From Bacteroidia bacterium (GTDB taxonomy: Bacteria; Bacteroidota; Bacteroidia; J057; JAIXKT01), in the NCBI GenBank assembly GCA_026932145.1, contig JAIXKT010000045.1, forward strand, positions 1 to 61,347: 61,347 nt of DNA, given 5' to 3'. Shown here piece after piece: positions 18,039-26,273 of this stretch (its first letter is position 1; every line of letters starts with the position of its first letter). Under the pieces are notes generated by a model. That model was not told the DNA's origin. It saw only the letters and a list, made by a program, of their open reading frames with translations, and ran no database searches. Position numbers and translations under genes: made by a program.

Positions 18039-19439
18039 TCAGAGTACCATGCGTAGGAAATAAAACATTGCGCCGCTTAGGGTCATGCTTACGGGCATTG
18101 TCAGCAGCCACGCTAATGCGATATTACGAATGGTAGCCGGTTGCAAGTTTTTAATTCCCCGTTTAGCAACCATGCTGCCTGCAATACCGCTGGACAAAAC
18201 GTGCGTTGTACTTACCGGCAGACCCAAAAAAGTTGAAAAACCAATAGTACTTGAAGCAATAATCTCTGCGGTAGCACCTTGCGCATAAGTTAAATGCTGT
18301 TTACCAATTTTTTCCCCTATGGTAACTACAATTCGTTTCCAGCCAATCATTGTACCGAGTCCTAAACTTAATGAAATCAGGAAGATAACCCAAGTAGGCG
18401 AGTAGTCAGTTATCAAACGAATTTTTTTTATGTGTGATTTAAGTTCATCAATTTGTTTTAGGTTCAAATTCAAGTTTTTTCCCTCAATAAGCATTGTTAC
18501 CTGTTTGGAAACGAGCAAAATATCTTTTCGTAGGTCAAAGCGTTTTTCTTTAGGGAAGTTTTCCAATGTATTATACTGCTGAAAAACAACACCTAAATGA
18601 GCGCAAATTTCCAGAACGCTACTACGGGCGTTTCTTTCATTAGCAGAAAGTAAAGTCGGGTCAGTTCTATTTAGTAATGTGTGAATTCCCTGAATATCAG
18701 GGTGATACAAGGCGGCTTTTTGGGTTATATCAATAGCGTAATAAGTTGGGAGGATGCCAATCAAAATGAGCATCATAAGCCCAACCCCCTTTTGTCCGTC
18801 ATTAGAGCCGTGAAAAAAACTTACTCCGGTGCAAGTAAGAATTAAAACTGAACGAATCCAGTTTGGCGGGCTTTTGCTTAAATCCGGCGACCTAAAAATA
18901 CTTCTGTCTTTGATGATTCGGCGTAAAACAAACATCAGTAAAATTGTCATCGTAAAGCCAAACAAAGGTGAAATCAAAAGGGAAAGCCCAACCTCGCCTG
19001 CTTTATGCCAATTGACAGCCGCAGACGTAGAACCCGGTAACGTAGAATACATAATACCAACGCCCAATATCGCCCCAATCAGAGTATGAGAGCTTGATGC
19101 CGGTAATCCAAAATACCAAGTTCCTAAATTCCAGACTATTGCACTAAAAAGTAAAGACAAAACCATAGCAAGGCTATGCCAAATATTTTGGTCTATCAAG
19201 ATTTCTACCGGTAAAAGATTTACGATACTCATTGCCACAGATATTCCGCCGGCAAAGACACCTAAAAAATTACAAATCCCAGACCAAATAACAGCCTTCC
19301 ACGGAGTTAGTGTATTTGTATAAATAACTGTTGCAACTGCATTAGCAGTATCATGAAAACCATTAACAAACTCAAACCCACAAGCCGCTACTAAACAAAA
19401 TATTAGCAGGATAAACAAAGACGTTTCTAAGTCAAACAT
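18039..19439 (-). CDS. Inorganic phosphate transporter, PiT family
   Basis: This 466-residue membrane protein takes up phosphate with a cation in the PiT (PF01384) manner. The two inverted signature halves are clear: GFEFVNGFHDTANAVATVIYTNTL with PASSSHTLIGAILG in the N-terminal half, and FFHGSNDGQKGVG with GLPVSTTHVLSSGIAGS in the C-terminal half. Between them is a hydrophilic, mostly helical domain of about 110 residues (residues 240-350), seen in many bacterial PiT proteins. A TAGTTTTG box (19466-19459) lies 19 bases before the start. No PhoU-like DUF47 partner is adjacent, which is a little unusual. Confidence 0.93.
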   Translation of the reverse strand: MFDLETSLFILLIFCLVAACGFEFVNGFHDTANAVATVIYTNTLTPWKAVIWSGICNFLGVFAGGISVAMSIVNLLPVEILIDQNIWHSLAMVLSLLFSAIVWNLGTWYFGLPASSSHTLIGAILGVGIMYSTLPGSTSAAVNWHKAGEVGLSLLISPLFGFTMTILLMFVLRRIIKDRSIFRSPDLSKSPPNWIRSVLILTCTGVSFFHGSNDGQKGVGLMMLILIGILPTYYAIDITQKAALYHPDIQGIHTLLNRTDPTLLSANERNARSSVLEICAHLGVVFQQYNTLENFPKEKRFDLRKDILLVSKQVTMLIEGKNLNLNLKQIDELKSHIKKIRLITDYSPTWVIFLISLSLGLGTMIGWKRIVVTIGEKIGKQHLTYAQGATAEIIASSTIGFSTFLGLPVSTTHVLSSGIAGSMVAKRGIKNLQPATIRNIALAWLLTMPVSMTLSGAMFYFLRMVL

Positions 19440-19458
19440 AAAATAGTTTCCATGACGG

Positions 19459-19466
19459 CAAAACTA
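19459..19466 (-). promoter_or_regulatory. -7 box of the phosphate transporter gene
   Basis: Minus strand TAGTTTTG, exact TAnnTTTG match, 19 bases before the ATG at 19439. The rest of the 19440-19715 divergent gap holds only the E1 promoter and AT-rich DNA. Confidence 0.4.
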
Positions 19467-19680
19467 ATAGAAAAATTAACTACGAAATGAAATGCACGGC
19501 ACTATTAATAAACAAAAAACAACTTTATGAACAGATTTAGTGGTCTTTAGCCCGAAATATCCCCCCAATCTTTTTTAGCACCCAAATATTAGATTTACAA
19601 TCGTTTAACCTAAAAGTACTTATTCCAAGAAGTGGTAATCATTTAGAAAACAAGATATTACCTAAAAAAAAAGTAAAAAA

Positions 19681-19711
19681 TTGTATAAACTAAACTTTTC
19701 TATTATTATTG
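19681..19711 (+). promoter_or_regulatory. Promoter of the E1 dehydrogenase gene
   Basis: TTG (19681-19683), exactly 20 bases, TATTATTG (19704-19711, 7 of 8), then 4 bases to the GTG start at 19716. The spacing supports both the GTG as start and a leaderless message. Confidence 0.55.
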
Positions 19712-19715
19712 CTTC

Positions 19716-21812
19716 GTGAATCAGACTGAACAACTCGAGGAAACAGCTATCACCATTGAATTGGAGGTGTTGTTACGTGCTTATGAACTGATGTGCTGCG
19801 CTACGGAGATGGCTGCTATTTATGAAACAAATCGGGATTTGTGTAAATACGTTCATTCTACCTCTCGCGGGCATGAGGCTATTCAGCTTGCAGTGGGGAT
19901 GCAACTTACTCCCCAAGACTTTGTAGCTCCCTATTACCGTGATGAATCTATGCTGTTAGGAATTGGATTGCAACCACATGAGTTGATGTTACAACTTTTA
20001 GCTAAGCGTGATGATCCTTTTTCCGGCGGGCGAACCTATTATTCTCACCCAAGTCTGCGCCGCGCAGATATGCCCAAAATACCGCATCAATCCTCCGCAA
20101 CAGGAATGCAGGCAATCCCCGCAACAGGAGCCGCTCACGGAATAAAATACTTAGAATCCATAAACCACCCAAACTATACCGATGATAGCCAAAAATCCAT
20201 AGTCGTTTGCTCATTAGGAGACGGATCTACAACCGAAGGGGAAGTAAGCGAAGCTCTTCAAATGGCTGTTTTACACCAACTTCCAATTTTATACTTAGTG
20301 CAGGATAATACTTGGTCAATATCAGCTTCCGCCAAAGAAACACGAGGTGTCTCGGTTTCTGATTTTGCTAAAGGATTCCCCAATTTAGCTGTTTACGAAG
20401 TTGATGGCACTGATTTTTTAGCCTCTTTTGGCACTGTTTCATTGATATTTAATCAATTAAGAAAAAAAAGGACTCCTGCCTTACTTCATGCAAGGGTTCC
20501 CTTAATAGGCCACCATACTTCAGGGGTGAGGCGCGAATGGTATCGCCAACCCGAAGAAATTGCTTTGGCACAGCAGCAAGACCCACGCATAAAACTAAAA
20601 AAAGAACTACTCAATTTAGGCATAAAACCAGATGTTTTGGATGAAATTGAACGCCAACAACAAGAACGTGCCCGATTGGATTTTGAAAAAGCAAAACAAG
20701 CCCCTGAACCAGACCCTGCTACCCTAAAAGAGCATATCTTTGCTCCTACACCAATTACCGAAGAAAGAGGCATCCGTGTACCAACAGAAAAAAAAGAAGT
20801 TGTGATGGTAGATGCTGTTTTACACGCCGTTGATGAGATTTTTCAGCAATATCCGGAAGCACTTTTATATGGCCAAGATGTAGGCGGGGACTTAGGGGGA
20901 GTATTCAGAGAAGCTGCTACATTAGCCCCAAAATATGGCCATAACCGTGTTTTTAACACCCCAATTCAAGAAGCATACATCATTGGCAGTACCGTTGGAA
21001 TGTCAGCAGCCGGCTGCAAACCCATAGTAGAAATTCAATTTGCGGATTATATTTGGCCGGGCTTAAACCAGTTATTTACCGAAGTCAGCCGTTCTTGCTA
21101 TTTAAGTAACGGTAAATGGCCGGTTCAGGCATTGATAAGAGTTCCAACCGGAGCATACGGAAGCGGCGGGCCTTTTCATTCGTCCAGCATAGAATCAACA
21201 TTGCTGACAATACGGGGAGTCAAAATAGTGTATCCTTCCAATGCAGCAGATATGAAAGGACTCTTCAAAGCAGCTTTCCTTGACCCAAACCCTGTTATTA
21301 TATTGGAACACAAAGGGTTATATTGGTCAAAAGTTCAGGGAAGCCAAGAAGCACGTACCATAGAGCCGGATTCAGATTATATTATCCCGTTAGGAAAAGC
21401 AAGGTTAGTACAAGAAAGCAGCCATGAAGCCGTATCAGAGGGAACAGCCTGTACCGTCATCACGTATGGCATGGGAGTTCATTGGGCTAAAAACGCCAGC
21501 ACAAAATTCAAAAATCAAGTAGAAATCTTAGACCTAAGAACATTAGAACCCATTGACTGGCAAGCCATTGAAAAAACAGTTGTAAAAAATGGAAAAGTTA
21601 TGATTCTAACCGAAGAGCCTACCCAAAACTCATTTGCAGAATCTTTGGCTGGCAGAATATCAAGTCATTTTTTTACTAAATTAGATGCTCCCGTTCAAGT
21701 TGTTGGTAGTGAGAACCTTCCGGCTATTCCTCTTAACACAACATTGGAGCAAACAATGCTTCCAAATGCCGAAAAAGTATCTAAACAAATAGAATACCTA
21801 TTAAATTGGTAA
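19716..21812 (+). CDS. 2-oxoacid dehydrogenase E1, fused alpha and beta subunits
   Basis: This 698-residue thiamine-diphosphate enzyme decarboxylates a 2-oxoacid (most likely branched-chain 2-oxoisovalerate, possibly pyruvate) and passes the acyl group to an E2 lipoyl domain. The alpha part (1-340) has the ThDP/Mg motif GDG at 168-170 with N198 (QDNTWSIS). The beta part (about 355-698) has the transketolase-like Pyr domain (LLYGQDVGGDLGGVFREA, VEIQFADYIWPGLNQ, PTGAYGSGGPFHS). Fused alpha/beta E1 is frequent in Bacteroidota. E2 and E3 are not adjacent. The GTG start is supported by a promoter 4 bases away. The substrate assignment is inference. Confidence 0.88.
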   Translation: MNQTEQLEETAITIELEVLLRAYELMCCATEMAAIYETNRDLCKYVHSTSRGHEAIQLAVGMQLTPQDFVAPYYRDESMLLGIGLQPHELMLQLLAKRDDPFSGGRTYYSHPSLRRADMPKIPHQSSATGMQAIPATGAAHGIKYLESINHPNYTDDSQKSIVVCSLGDGSTTEGEVSEALQMAVLHQLPILYLVQDNTWSISASAKETRGVSVSDFAKGFPNLAVYEVDGTDFLASFGTVSLIFNQLRKKRTPALLHARVPLIGHHTSGVRREWYRQPEEIALAQQQDPRIKLKKELLNLGIKPDVLDEIERQQQERARLDFEKAKQAPEPDPATLKEHIFAPTPITEERGIRVPTEKKEVVMVDAVLHAVDEIFQQYPEALLYGQDVGGDLGGVFREAATLAPKYGHNRVFNTPIQEAYIIGSTVGMSAAGCKPIVEIQFADYIWPGLNQLFTEVSRSCYLSNGKWPVQALIRVPTGAYGSGGPFHSSSIESTLLTIRGVKIVYPSNAADMKGLFKAAFLDPNPVIILEHKGLYWSKVQGSQEARTIEPDSDYIIPLGKARLVQESSHEAVSEGTACTVITYGMGVHWAKNASTKFKNQVEILDLRTLEPIDWQAIEKTVVKNGKVMILTEEPTQNSFAESLAGRISSHFFTKLDAPVQVVGSENLPAIPLNTTLEQTMLPNAEKVSKQIEYLLNW

Positions 21813-21906
21813 CATCGTAAGATGGTTACTGATGCTTAGAAAGCCTACGTTTGAATTTATTATTAGATTTCTATCTATTTTTACGCCAAAAGATAAAACG
21901 AAGAAA

Positions 21907-23289
21907 ATGGCTTTAATAGCGTCTATATCTGGCATACGTGGCACAATTGGTGGCTGCGAACGGGAGAATTTAACTCCTTTGGACATTACGCGCTTTGCAG
22001 CAGCTTATGGTGCGTGGCTTTCTCAGCATACAACAAATCGTAGGATTATTATTGGGCGGGATGCTCGCCCGTCCGGCGAAATGCTTACCGCATTAGTCAG
22101 TGCTACTTTAGTAGGTATGGGCTTTGATGTGATAGACTTAGGCTTGGCTACAACTCCCACAGTAGAAGTAGCTGTTCCGGCAGAAGGAGCCGCCGGCGGA
22201 ATTATCTTAACAGCATCTCATAACCCCGCAGAATGGAACGCCTTAAAATTACTGAATAGCTACGGTGAATTTATCAGTGAATCTGACGGCCAAAAAATCA
22301 TTACCCTTTATGAAAACCCGAATTATGAATTTGCTTCGGTTCATGAATTGGGCAAAATCTGGTATAAAAATAACTATTTAGATTACCATTTACAACGAAT
22401 TTTAGCGTTACCGTTGGTAGATATTCAGGCTATCCGAAATGCCCAATTTAGGGTAGTGGTAGATGCCGTTAACTCCGTTGGTGGAATAGCTGTTCCAAAA
22501 TTACTACAGTTGTTAGGTGTAGCCGAAATCATTCCCCTTCATTGCGTTCCTAATGGTAAATTTCCCCATAATCCAGAACCTCTACGTGAGCATTTATCAG
22601 ATATTTGCTCGGCAGTTACCGAAAACAGTGTTGATTTAGGCATTGTAGTGGATCCGGATGTTGATAGATTGGTTTTGGTTTGTGAAGATGGAGAGCTTTT
22701 TGGGGAAGAATATACACTGGTAGCGGTTGCAGATTATGTATTGAGCCACACGCCGGGTTATGCTGTTTCTAATTTATCATCCTCGAGAGCACTACCGTTG
22801 CTTGCTGCAAGCAAAAATAGCCAATATGCAGCAGCAGCAGTAGGGGAGGTAAATGTGGTTAAGATAATGAAGCAGACCAATGCGGTTATTGGCGGAGAAG
22901 GTAATGGCGGGATTATTTACCCACCATTACATTATGGCCGTGATGCTTTGGTAGGTATTGCATTAGTACTTACCCATTTAGCTAAACAAAAAGTATCCCT
23001 TTCGGAATTAAAAAAACGTTATCCGGCTCTGTTTATGGCTAAAACGAAAGTAACAGCTTCAAAAACAGCATCTATTGATGAATTATTTGCTTCTTTGCAA
23101 AAAAGATATTCTGATATTCCCCAAAATACCGAAGATGGGTTAAAATTAGACTTTCCTGATTTTTGGGTGCATATCCGAAGGTCAAACACGGAACCAATTT
23201 TGCGAATCTATACCGAAGCTGCTACTCAAACCCAAGCCGACGAAGTTGCATTTGCCTTTATGCAACAAATTCAGCGGATGATAGCATAG
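21907..23289 (+). CDS. glmM: Phosphoglucosamine mutase
   Basis: This enzyme of about 460 residues converts glucosamine-6-phosphate to glucosamine-1-phosphate for UDP-GlcNAc and peptidoglycan synthesis. The opening FGIRGT-like SISGIRGTIGG, active-site serine loop TASHNPAEWN (S104), metal-binding DPDVDR (about 249-254) and phosphate-binding RRSNTEPILRIY are all present. A phosphomannomutase assignment cannot be fully excluded. I moved the start from 21832 to the ATG at 21907 because the extra 25 residues are basic and unlike the family, whose members begin just before the IRG strand. It is 94 bases downstream of the E1 gene. Confidence 0.87.
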   Translation: MALIASISGIRGTIGGCERENLTPLDITRFAAAYGAWLSQHTTNRRIIIGRDARPSGEMLTALVSATLVGMGFDVIDLGLATTPTVEVAVPAEGAAGGIILTASHNPAEWNALKLLNSYGEFISESDGQKIITLYENPNYEFASVHELGKIWYKNNYLDYHLQRILALPLVDIQAIRNAQFRVVVDAVNSVGGIAVPKLLQLLGVAEIIPLHCVPNGKFPHNPEPLREHLSDICSAVTENSVDLGIVVDPDVDRLVLVCEDGELFGEEYTLVAVADYVLSHTPGYAVSNLSSSRALPLLAASKNSQYAAAAVGEVNVVKIMKQTNAVIGGEGNGGIIYPPLHYGRDALVGIALVLTHLAKQKVSLSELKKRYPALFMAKTKVTASKTASIDELFASLQKRYSDIPQNTEDGLKLDFPDFWVHIRRSNTEPILRIYTEAATQTQADEVAFAFMQQIQRMIA

Positions 23290-23361
23290 ATAGACACTGA
23301 TTTTTTTAAGCCATAATCATAATTTTTCAGCAAAAGATTAAACTTTTAAAGCCTAATCTTA

Positions 23362-23369
23362 TAACTTTG
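23362..23369 (+). promoter_or_regulatory. -7 box of the AtuA-like operon
   Basis: TAACTTTG, exact consensus, 24 bases before the ATG at 23394. Confidence 0.45.
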
Positions 23370-23393
23370 CTGTTAAGAATTTAATTGTGAAAA

Positions 23394-24809
23394 ATGCCTA
23401 ACTCCGTTCGTATTGCAGCGGGACAAGGTTTTTATGGAGATAGTCCCCGCGCAGCGATAACAATTGCCTTGCAGCGTGGCGCAGACTACATTATCCATGA
23501 TGCCTTAGCCGAATTAACACTTTCGATTTTACAAAAAGATAGACAAAAAGACCCTTCCTTGGGTTATGCCCGAGATTTAGAGTTTACCGCATATAACTTA
23601 ATCCCAATGTGTTACAAAAATGGAATTAAATTAGTAACAAATTCCGGCGGGCTAAATCCCTATGGCGCAGCTAAAAAAGTATCGGAGATATTAAACAAAC
23701 AAGGAATAAAAGACCTCAAAATTGCCGTGATAACCGGCGATGATGTTTTTGACAGACTTAATGATTTTCAGGCTAATGGACTTACACTAAGCAATATAGA
23801 CACAGGAAAACCTTTTTCGGAAGTGAACTTTCCGGTTACGCACGCAAATGTATATGTGGGAGCAAAGAGCATCGCTGACGCGCTTGCGCAAGGAGCAGAC
23901 CTGATTTTGGCAGGTAGAGTTGCTGACCCTTGCTTGACATTGGGAATTCTGGCTCATCATTTTAACTGGGCATTAGATGACGAAAATTTGAGCCAAGAAG
24001 GCCTGAATAAGTTGGCTTGCGGCATAACAATCGGGCACTTATTAGAATGTGGCGGCCAGGCCTCCGGAGGTAATAGCTATGCAGAATGGCCAATGGATTA
24101 TCCATTACACAACTTAGGCTACCCGATTGCGACCGTTTTTGCAGACGGTTCTGCGGTGTTTTCTAAATTAGAAATAGAAGGAGGATGTGTTACCAAAAAT
24201 ACCATTCGCGAACAGTTGGTTTATGAAATTCACGACCCAAGTCATTATATCACTCCAGATGTTGTCGTTGATTTAACCCACGTTACGGTTGAAGAAGTTG
24301 CTAAAAATCAGGTTCGTGTCAGTGGCTCTCTCGGTAAACCTCGTCCGGAAAACTTGAAATTATGTATTGGCTTGCATGAAGGATTTATGAGCGATATGAT
24401 TGCCTTTTTTTCTTGGCCTTGTGCCTATGAAAAATGCCAAAAATTTATCCAAGCAGTTAAGGATATTTGGGCAAATGCTGGGCTTTCTGGAATAGAACGT
24501 GCTGAGTTTCAGTTACTTGGTTTAAATGGAATACACGGAGAGGCTGCTATTTCTGCCTCCCCTGAAGTTTTATCCGAAATGAATGAAATCGGAGTTCGGC
24601 TGGTTATTAAACATTCAGATACCAAAACAGGCAGTATGGCTTTTAAGTCAATTGTTTGCTTAGGCTTAAATGGCCCGCCGGGGCTTACTGCCATACCCGG
24701 GTGGGGAAAAGAAAACCGCACCTTATTAAGCCTTTGGCCTACATTAATACCCAGAAAACTTGTTCAAACAACAGTACATTGCGCTAAGGCATCCGAATAT
24801 TTACAGTAA
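23394..24809 (+). CDS. AtuA-family (DUF1446) protein, large subunit
   Basis: This 471-residue protein matches the acyclic terpene utilisation A family: RIAAGQGFYGDSP at the start, DYIIHDALAELTLSIL, LVTNSGGLNPYGAAKKV, VYVGAKSIADALAQGADLILAGRVADPCL and GHLLECGGQASGG. In Pseudomonas, AtuA belongs to the citronellol/geraniol catabolic cluster; its reaction is uncertain. The usual full-length AtuA has a C-terminal domain of about 100 residues. Here that part is a separate gene 19 bases downstream (24829). No other terpene-degradation genes flank it, so a role in acyl-CoA or isoprenoid-type metabolism is only a guess. Confidence 0.85.
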   Translation: MPNSVRIAAGQGFYGDSPRAAITIALQRGADYIIHDALAELTLSILQKDRQKDPSLGYARDLEFTAYNLIPMCYKNGIKLVTNSGGLNPYGAAKKVSEILNKQGIKDLKIAVITGDDVFDRLNDFQANGLTLSNIDTGKPFSEVNFPVTHANVYVGAKSIADALAQGADLILAGRVADPCLTLGILAHHFNWALDDENLSQEGLNKLACGITIGHLLECGGQASGGNSYAEWPMDYPLHNLGYPIATVFADGSAVFSKLEIEGGCVTKNTIREQLVYEIHDPSHYITPDVVVDLTHVTVEEVAKNQVRVSGSLGKPRPENLKLCIGLHEGFMSDMIAFFSWPCAYEKCQKFIQAVKDIWANAGLSGIERAEFQLLGLNGIHGEAAISASPEVLSEMNEIGVRLVIKHSDTKTGSMAFKSIVCLGLNGPPGLTAIPGWGKENRTLLSLWPTLIPRKLVQTTVHCAKASEYLQ

Positions 24810-24828
24810 TTAATTACTAATCAAGATT

Positions 24829-25140
24829 ATGAAAGTTCGTTTAATAGAAATAGCCGCAGCACGTTCTGGGGATAAAAATGATGTTTGCAACATTGGGGTA
24901 TTGGCAAAAAGTGCTGAAGCCTATCAGATTCTCAAAAAACAACTAACACCAGAACTGGTTAAAGCGCATTTTGGAAACCTAATACAAGGTCAAGTCATTC
25001 GATATGAGTGGGATTCCATAGAAGCACTTAATTTTGTTTGTTTTCAAGCCTTAGACGGCGGAGCTTCGCGCTCATTGCGTATGGATACGCTCGGCAAAAA
25101 CTTTTCCAGTCATTTACTGCGGTTAGAAATAGAAATTTAA
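24829..25140 (+). CDS. AtuA-like C-terminal domain protein, small subunit
   Basis: This 103-residue protein has the motif AAARSGDKNDVCNIGV, seen in the C-terminal domain of AtuA-family proteins, then an alpha/beta body ending ALDGGASRSLRMDTLGKNF. It is encoded 19 bases after the large AtuA-like gene, so the two probably form a heteromer. Its stop codon overlaps the stop of the convergent ctaA gene by 4 bases. Confidence 0.82.
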   Translation: MKVRLIEIAAARSGDKNDVCNIGVLAKSAEAYQILKKQLTPELVKAHFGNLIQGQVIRYEWDSIEALNFVCFQALDGGASRSLRMDTLGKNFSSHLLRLEIEI

Positions 25141-26192
25141 AAACGAACCTTTCGAGGATTTCTATAACTAATTAATTGCAAATAAATTACAAAAATACAA
25201 AACACAAAAAAGGAACCTAATTGATGCATAGTTCCGATTAAAACGGGATTGTGTGGCAATACCAAAATGGTCAATATTCCTAATAAAAATTGCAGAAAAA
25301 TTGCAATAGCAATATATCGAGAATATTTAATAACTTGATTATCAGCAGTATATTTACTGATAGCTATTCCTAAAATAACACCGAAGATTAGTACAACGTA
25401 AGCAAAATACCGGTGTATGATTTGAACTCCGTATTTTTGGTTGAATAATTGATATAAAAAAGATTTTTGATTACTGAAAGATTCGGTATTAAACCATTTT
25501 CCGTTCATGAGCGGCCAAGTATTATAGCCAAATCCACCATCTAAACCGGCTACAAAAGCCCCAAAAATAATTTGAAGTAAAACCAAAATAAAAGTTACTT
25601 TACTTAATACAACAGCTTGTTTCTGAATGACTAATAAAGATTTTTTGCTGTTCAGGATTTCAAAAATAATCCAAATAATATAGCCGCAGGTAATAAATGC
25701 AGTTATTAAATGAGCAGCTAACCGAAAATGACTAACCGAAGTGAGTTCGGATAAGCCGCTTTTAACCATAAACCACCCCAAAAAACCTTGAAAACCGCCT
25801 AATAAAAATACGATAATTAGCTTGGGATGAAGCTCTGAAGGTATCTTTTTTTTCCAGAGAAAGAAGAGATAAGGAATGATAAATACAACACCTAAAACTC
25901 TACCAATAAGGCGGTGAAGCCACTCCCAAAAGAATATAAATTTAAAATCTGATACGGAGAAGTGGGTATTTTCAAGTTTATATTGTGGAATTTGTTTGTA
26001 TTTTTCAAAAGCCTCATTCCATGCTGTTTCATTTAAAGGGGGGATTGCACCCATAATCGGATTCCACTCGGTAATAGAAAGTCCCGAACCGGTTAAGCGG
26101 GTAATCCCGCCAACGATTACCATTAGCATAATAAGCATTACACCGGAAAATAGCCAAATGATAATCAGGCGGTTGCTATTATTTAATGCCAT
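25137..26192 (-). CDS. ctaA: Heme A synthase, CtaA/COX15 family
   Basis: This integral membrane protein of about 351 residues oxidises the C8 methyl of heme O to give heme A for aa3-type cytochrome oxidases. Eight predicted helices are visible. The family signature GGITRLTGSGLSITEWNPI follows helix 1, and heme-ligand histidines lie in FFWEWLHRLIGRVLG, SHFRLAAHLI, IHRYFAYVV and GTMHQLG. The long loop with NETAWNEAFEKYKQIPQYK is typical of the proteobacterial/Bacteroidota COX15-like type. I use the ATG at 26192; the frame extends to a TTG at 26198, which overlaps the box CACTTTTG. CtaB (heme O synthase) is not in the window. Confidence 0.93.
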   Translation of the reverse strand: MALNNSNRLIIIWLFSGVMLIMLMVIVGGITRLTGSGLSITEWNPIMGAIPPLNETAWNEAFEKYKQIPQYKLENTHFSVSDFKFIFFWEWLHRLIGRVLGVVFIIPYLFFLWKKKIPSELHPKLIIVFLLGGFQGFLGWFMVKSGLSELTSVSHFRLAAHLITAFITCGYIIWIIFEILNSKKSLLVIQKQAVVLSKVTFILVLLQIIFGAFVAGLDGGFGYNTWPLMNGKWFNTESFSNQKSFLYQLFNQKYGVQIIHRYFAYVVLIFGVILGIAISKYTADNQVIKYSRYIAIAIFLQFLLGILTILVLPHNPVLIGTMHQLGSFFVFCIFVIYLQLISYRNPRKVRF

Positions 26193-26213
26193 AAACAAAA
26201 GTGAATTAGCGAT

Positions 26214-26259
26214 AAAAACAGAATAGGCAGAGAAGTAGTTCCCTGCCTATTCTGTTTTT
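26214..26259 (-). terminator. Intrinsic terminator after the CocE-like hydrolase
   Basis: A perfect 17-bp stem (26214-26230 with 26243-26259) has a 12-base loop. On the minus strand the stem ends in TTTTT, directly downstream of the stop at 26274. It isolates this gene from ctaA. Confidence 0.8.
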
Positions 26260-26273
26260 GCTGCAATGCCAAA

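Noticed and set aside
24509-24721. Minus-strand frame within the AtuA-like gene
   Set aside because: It is a shadow of a well-supported coding region with clear family motifs.
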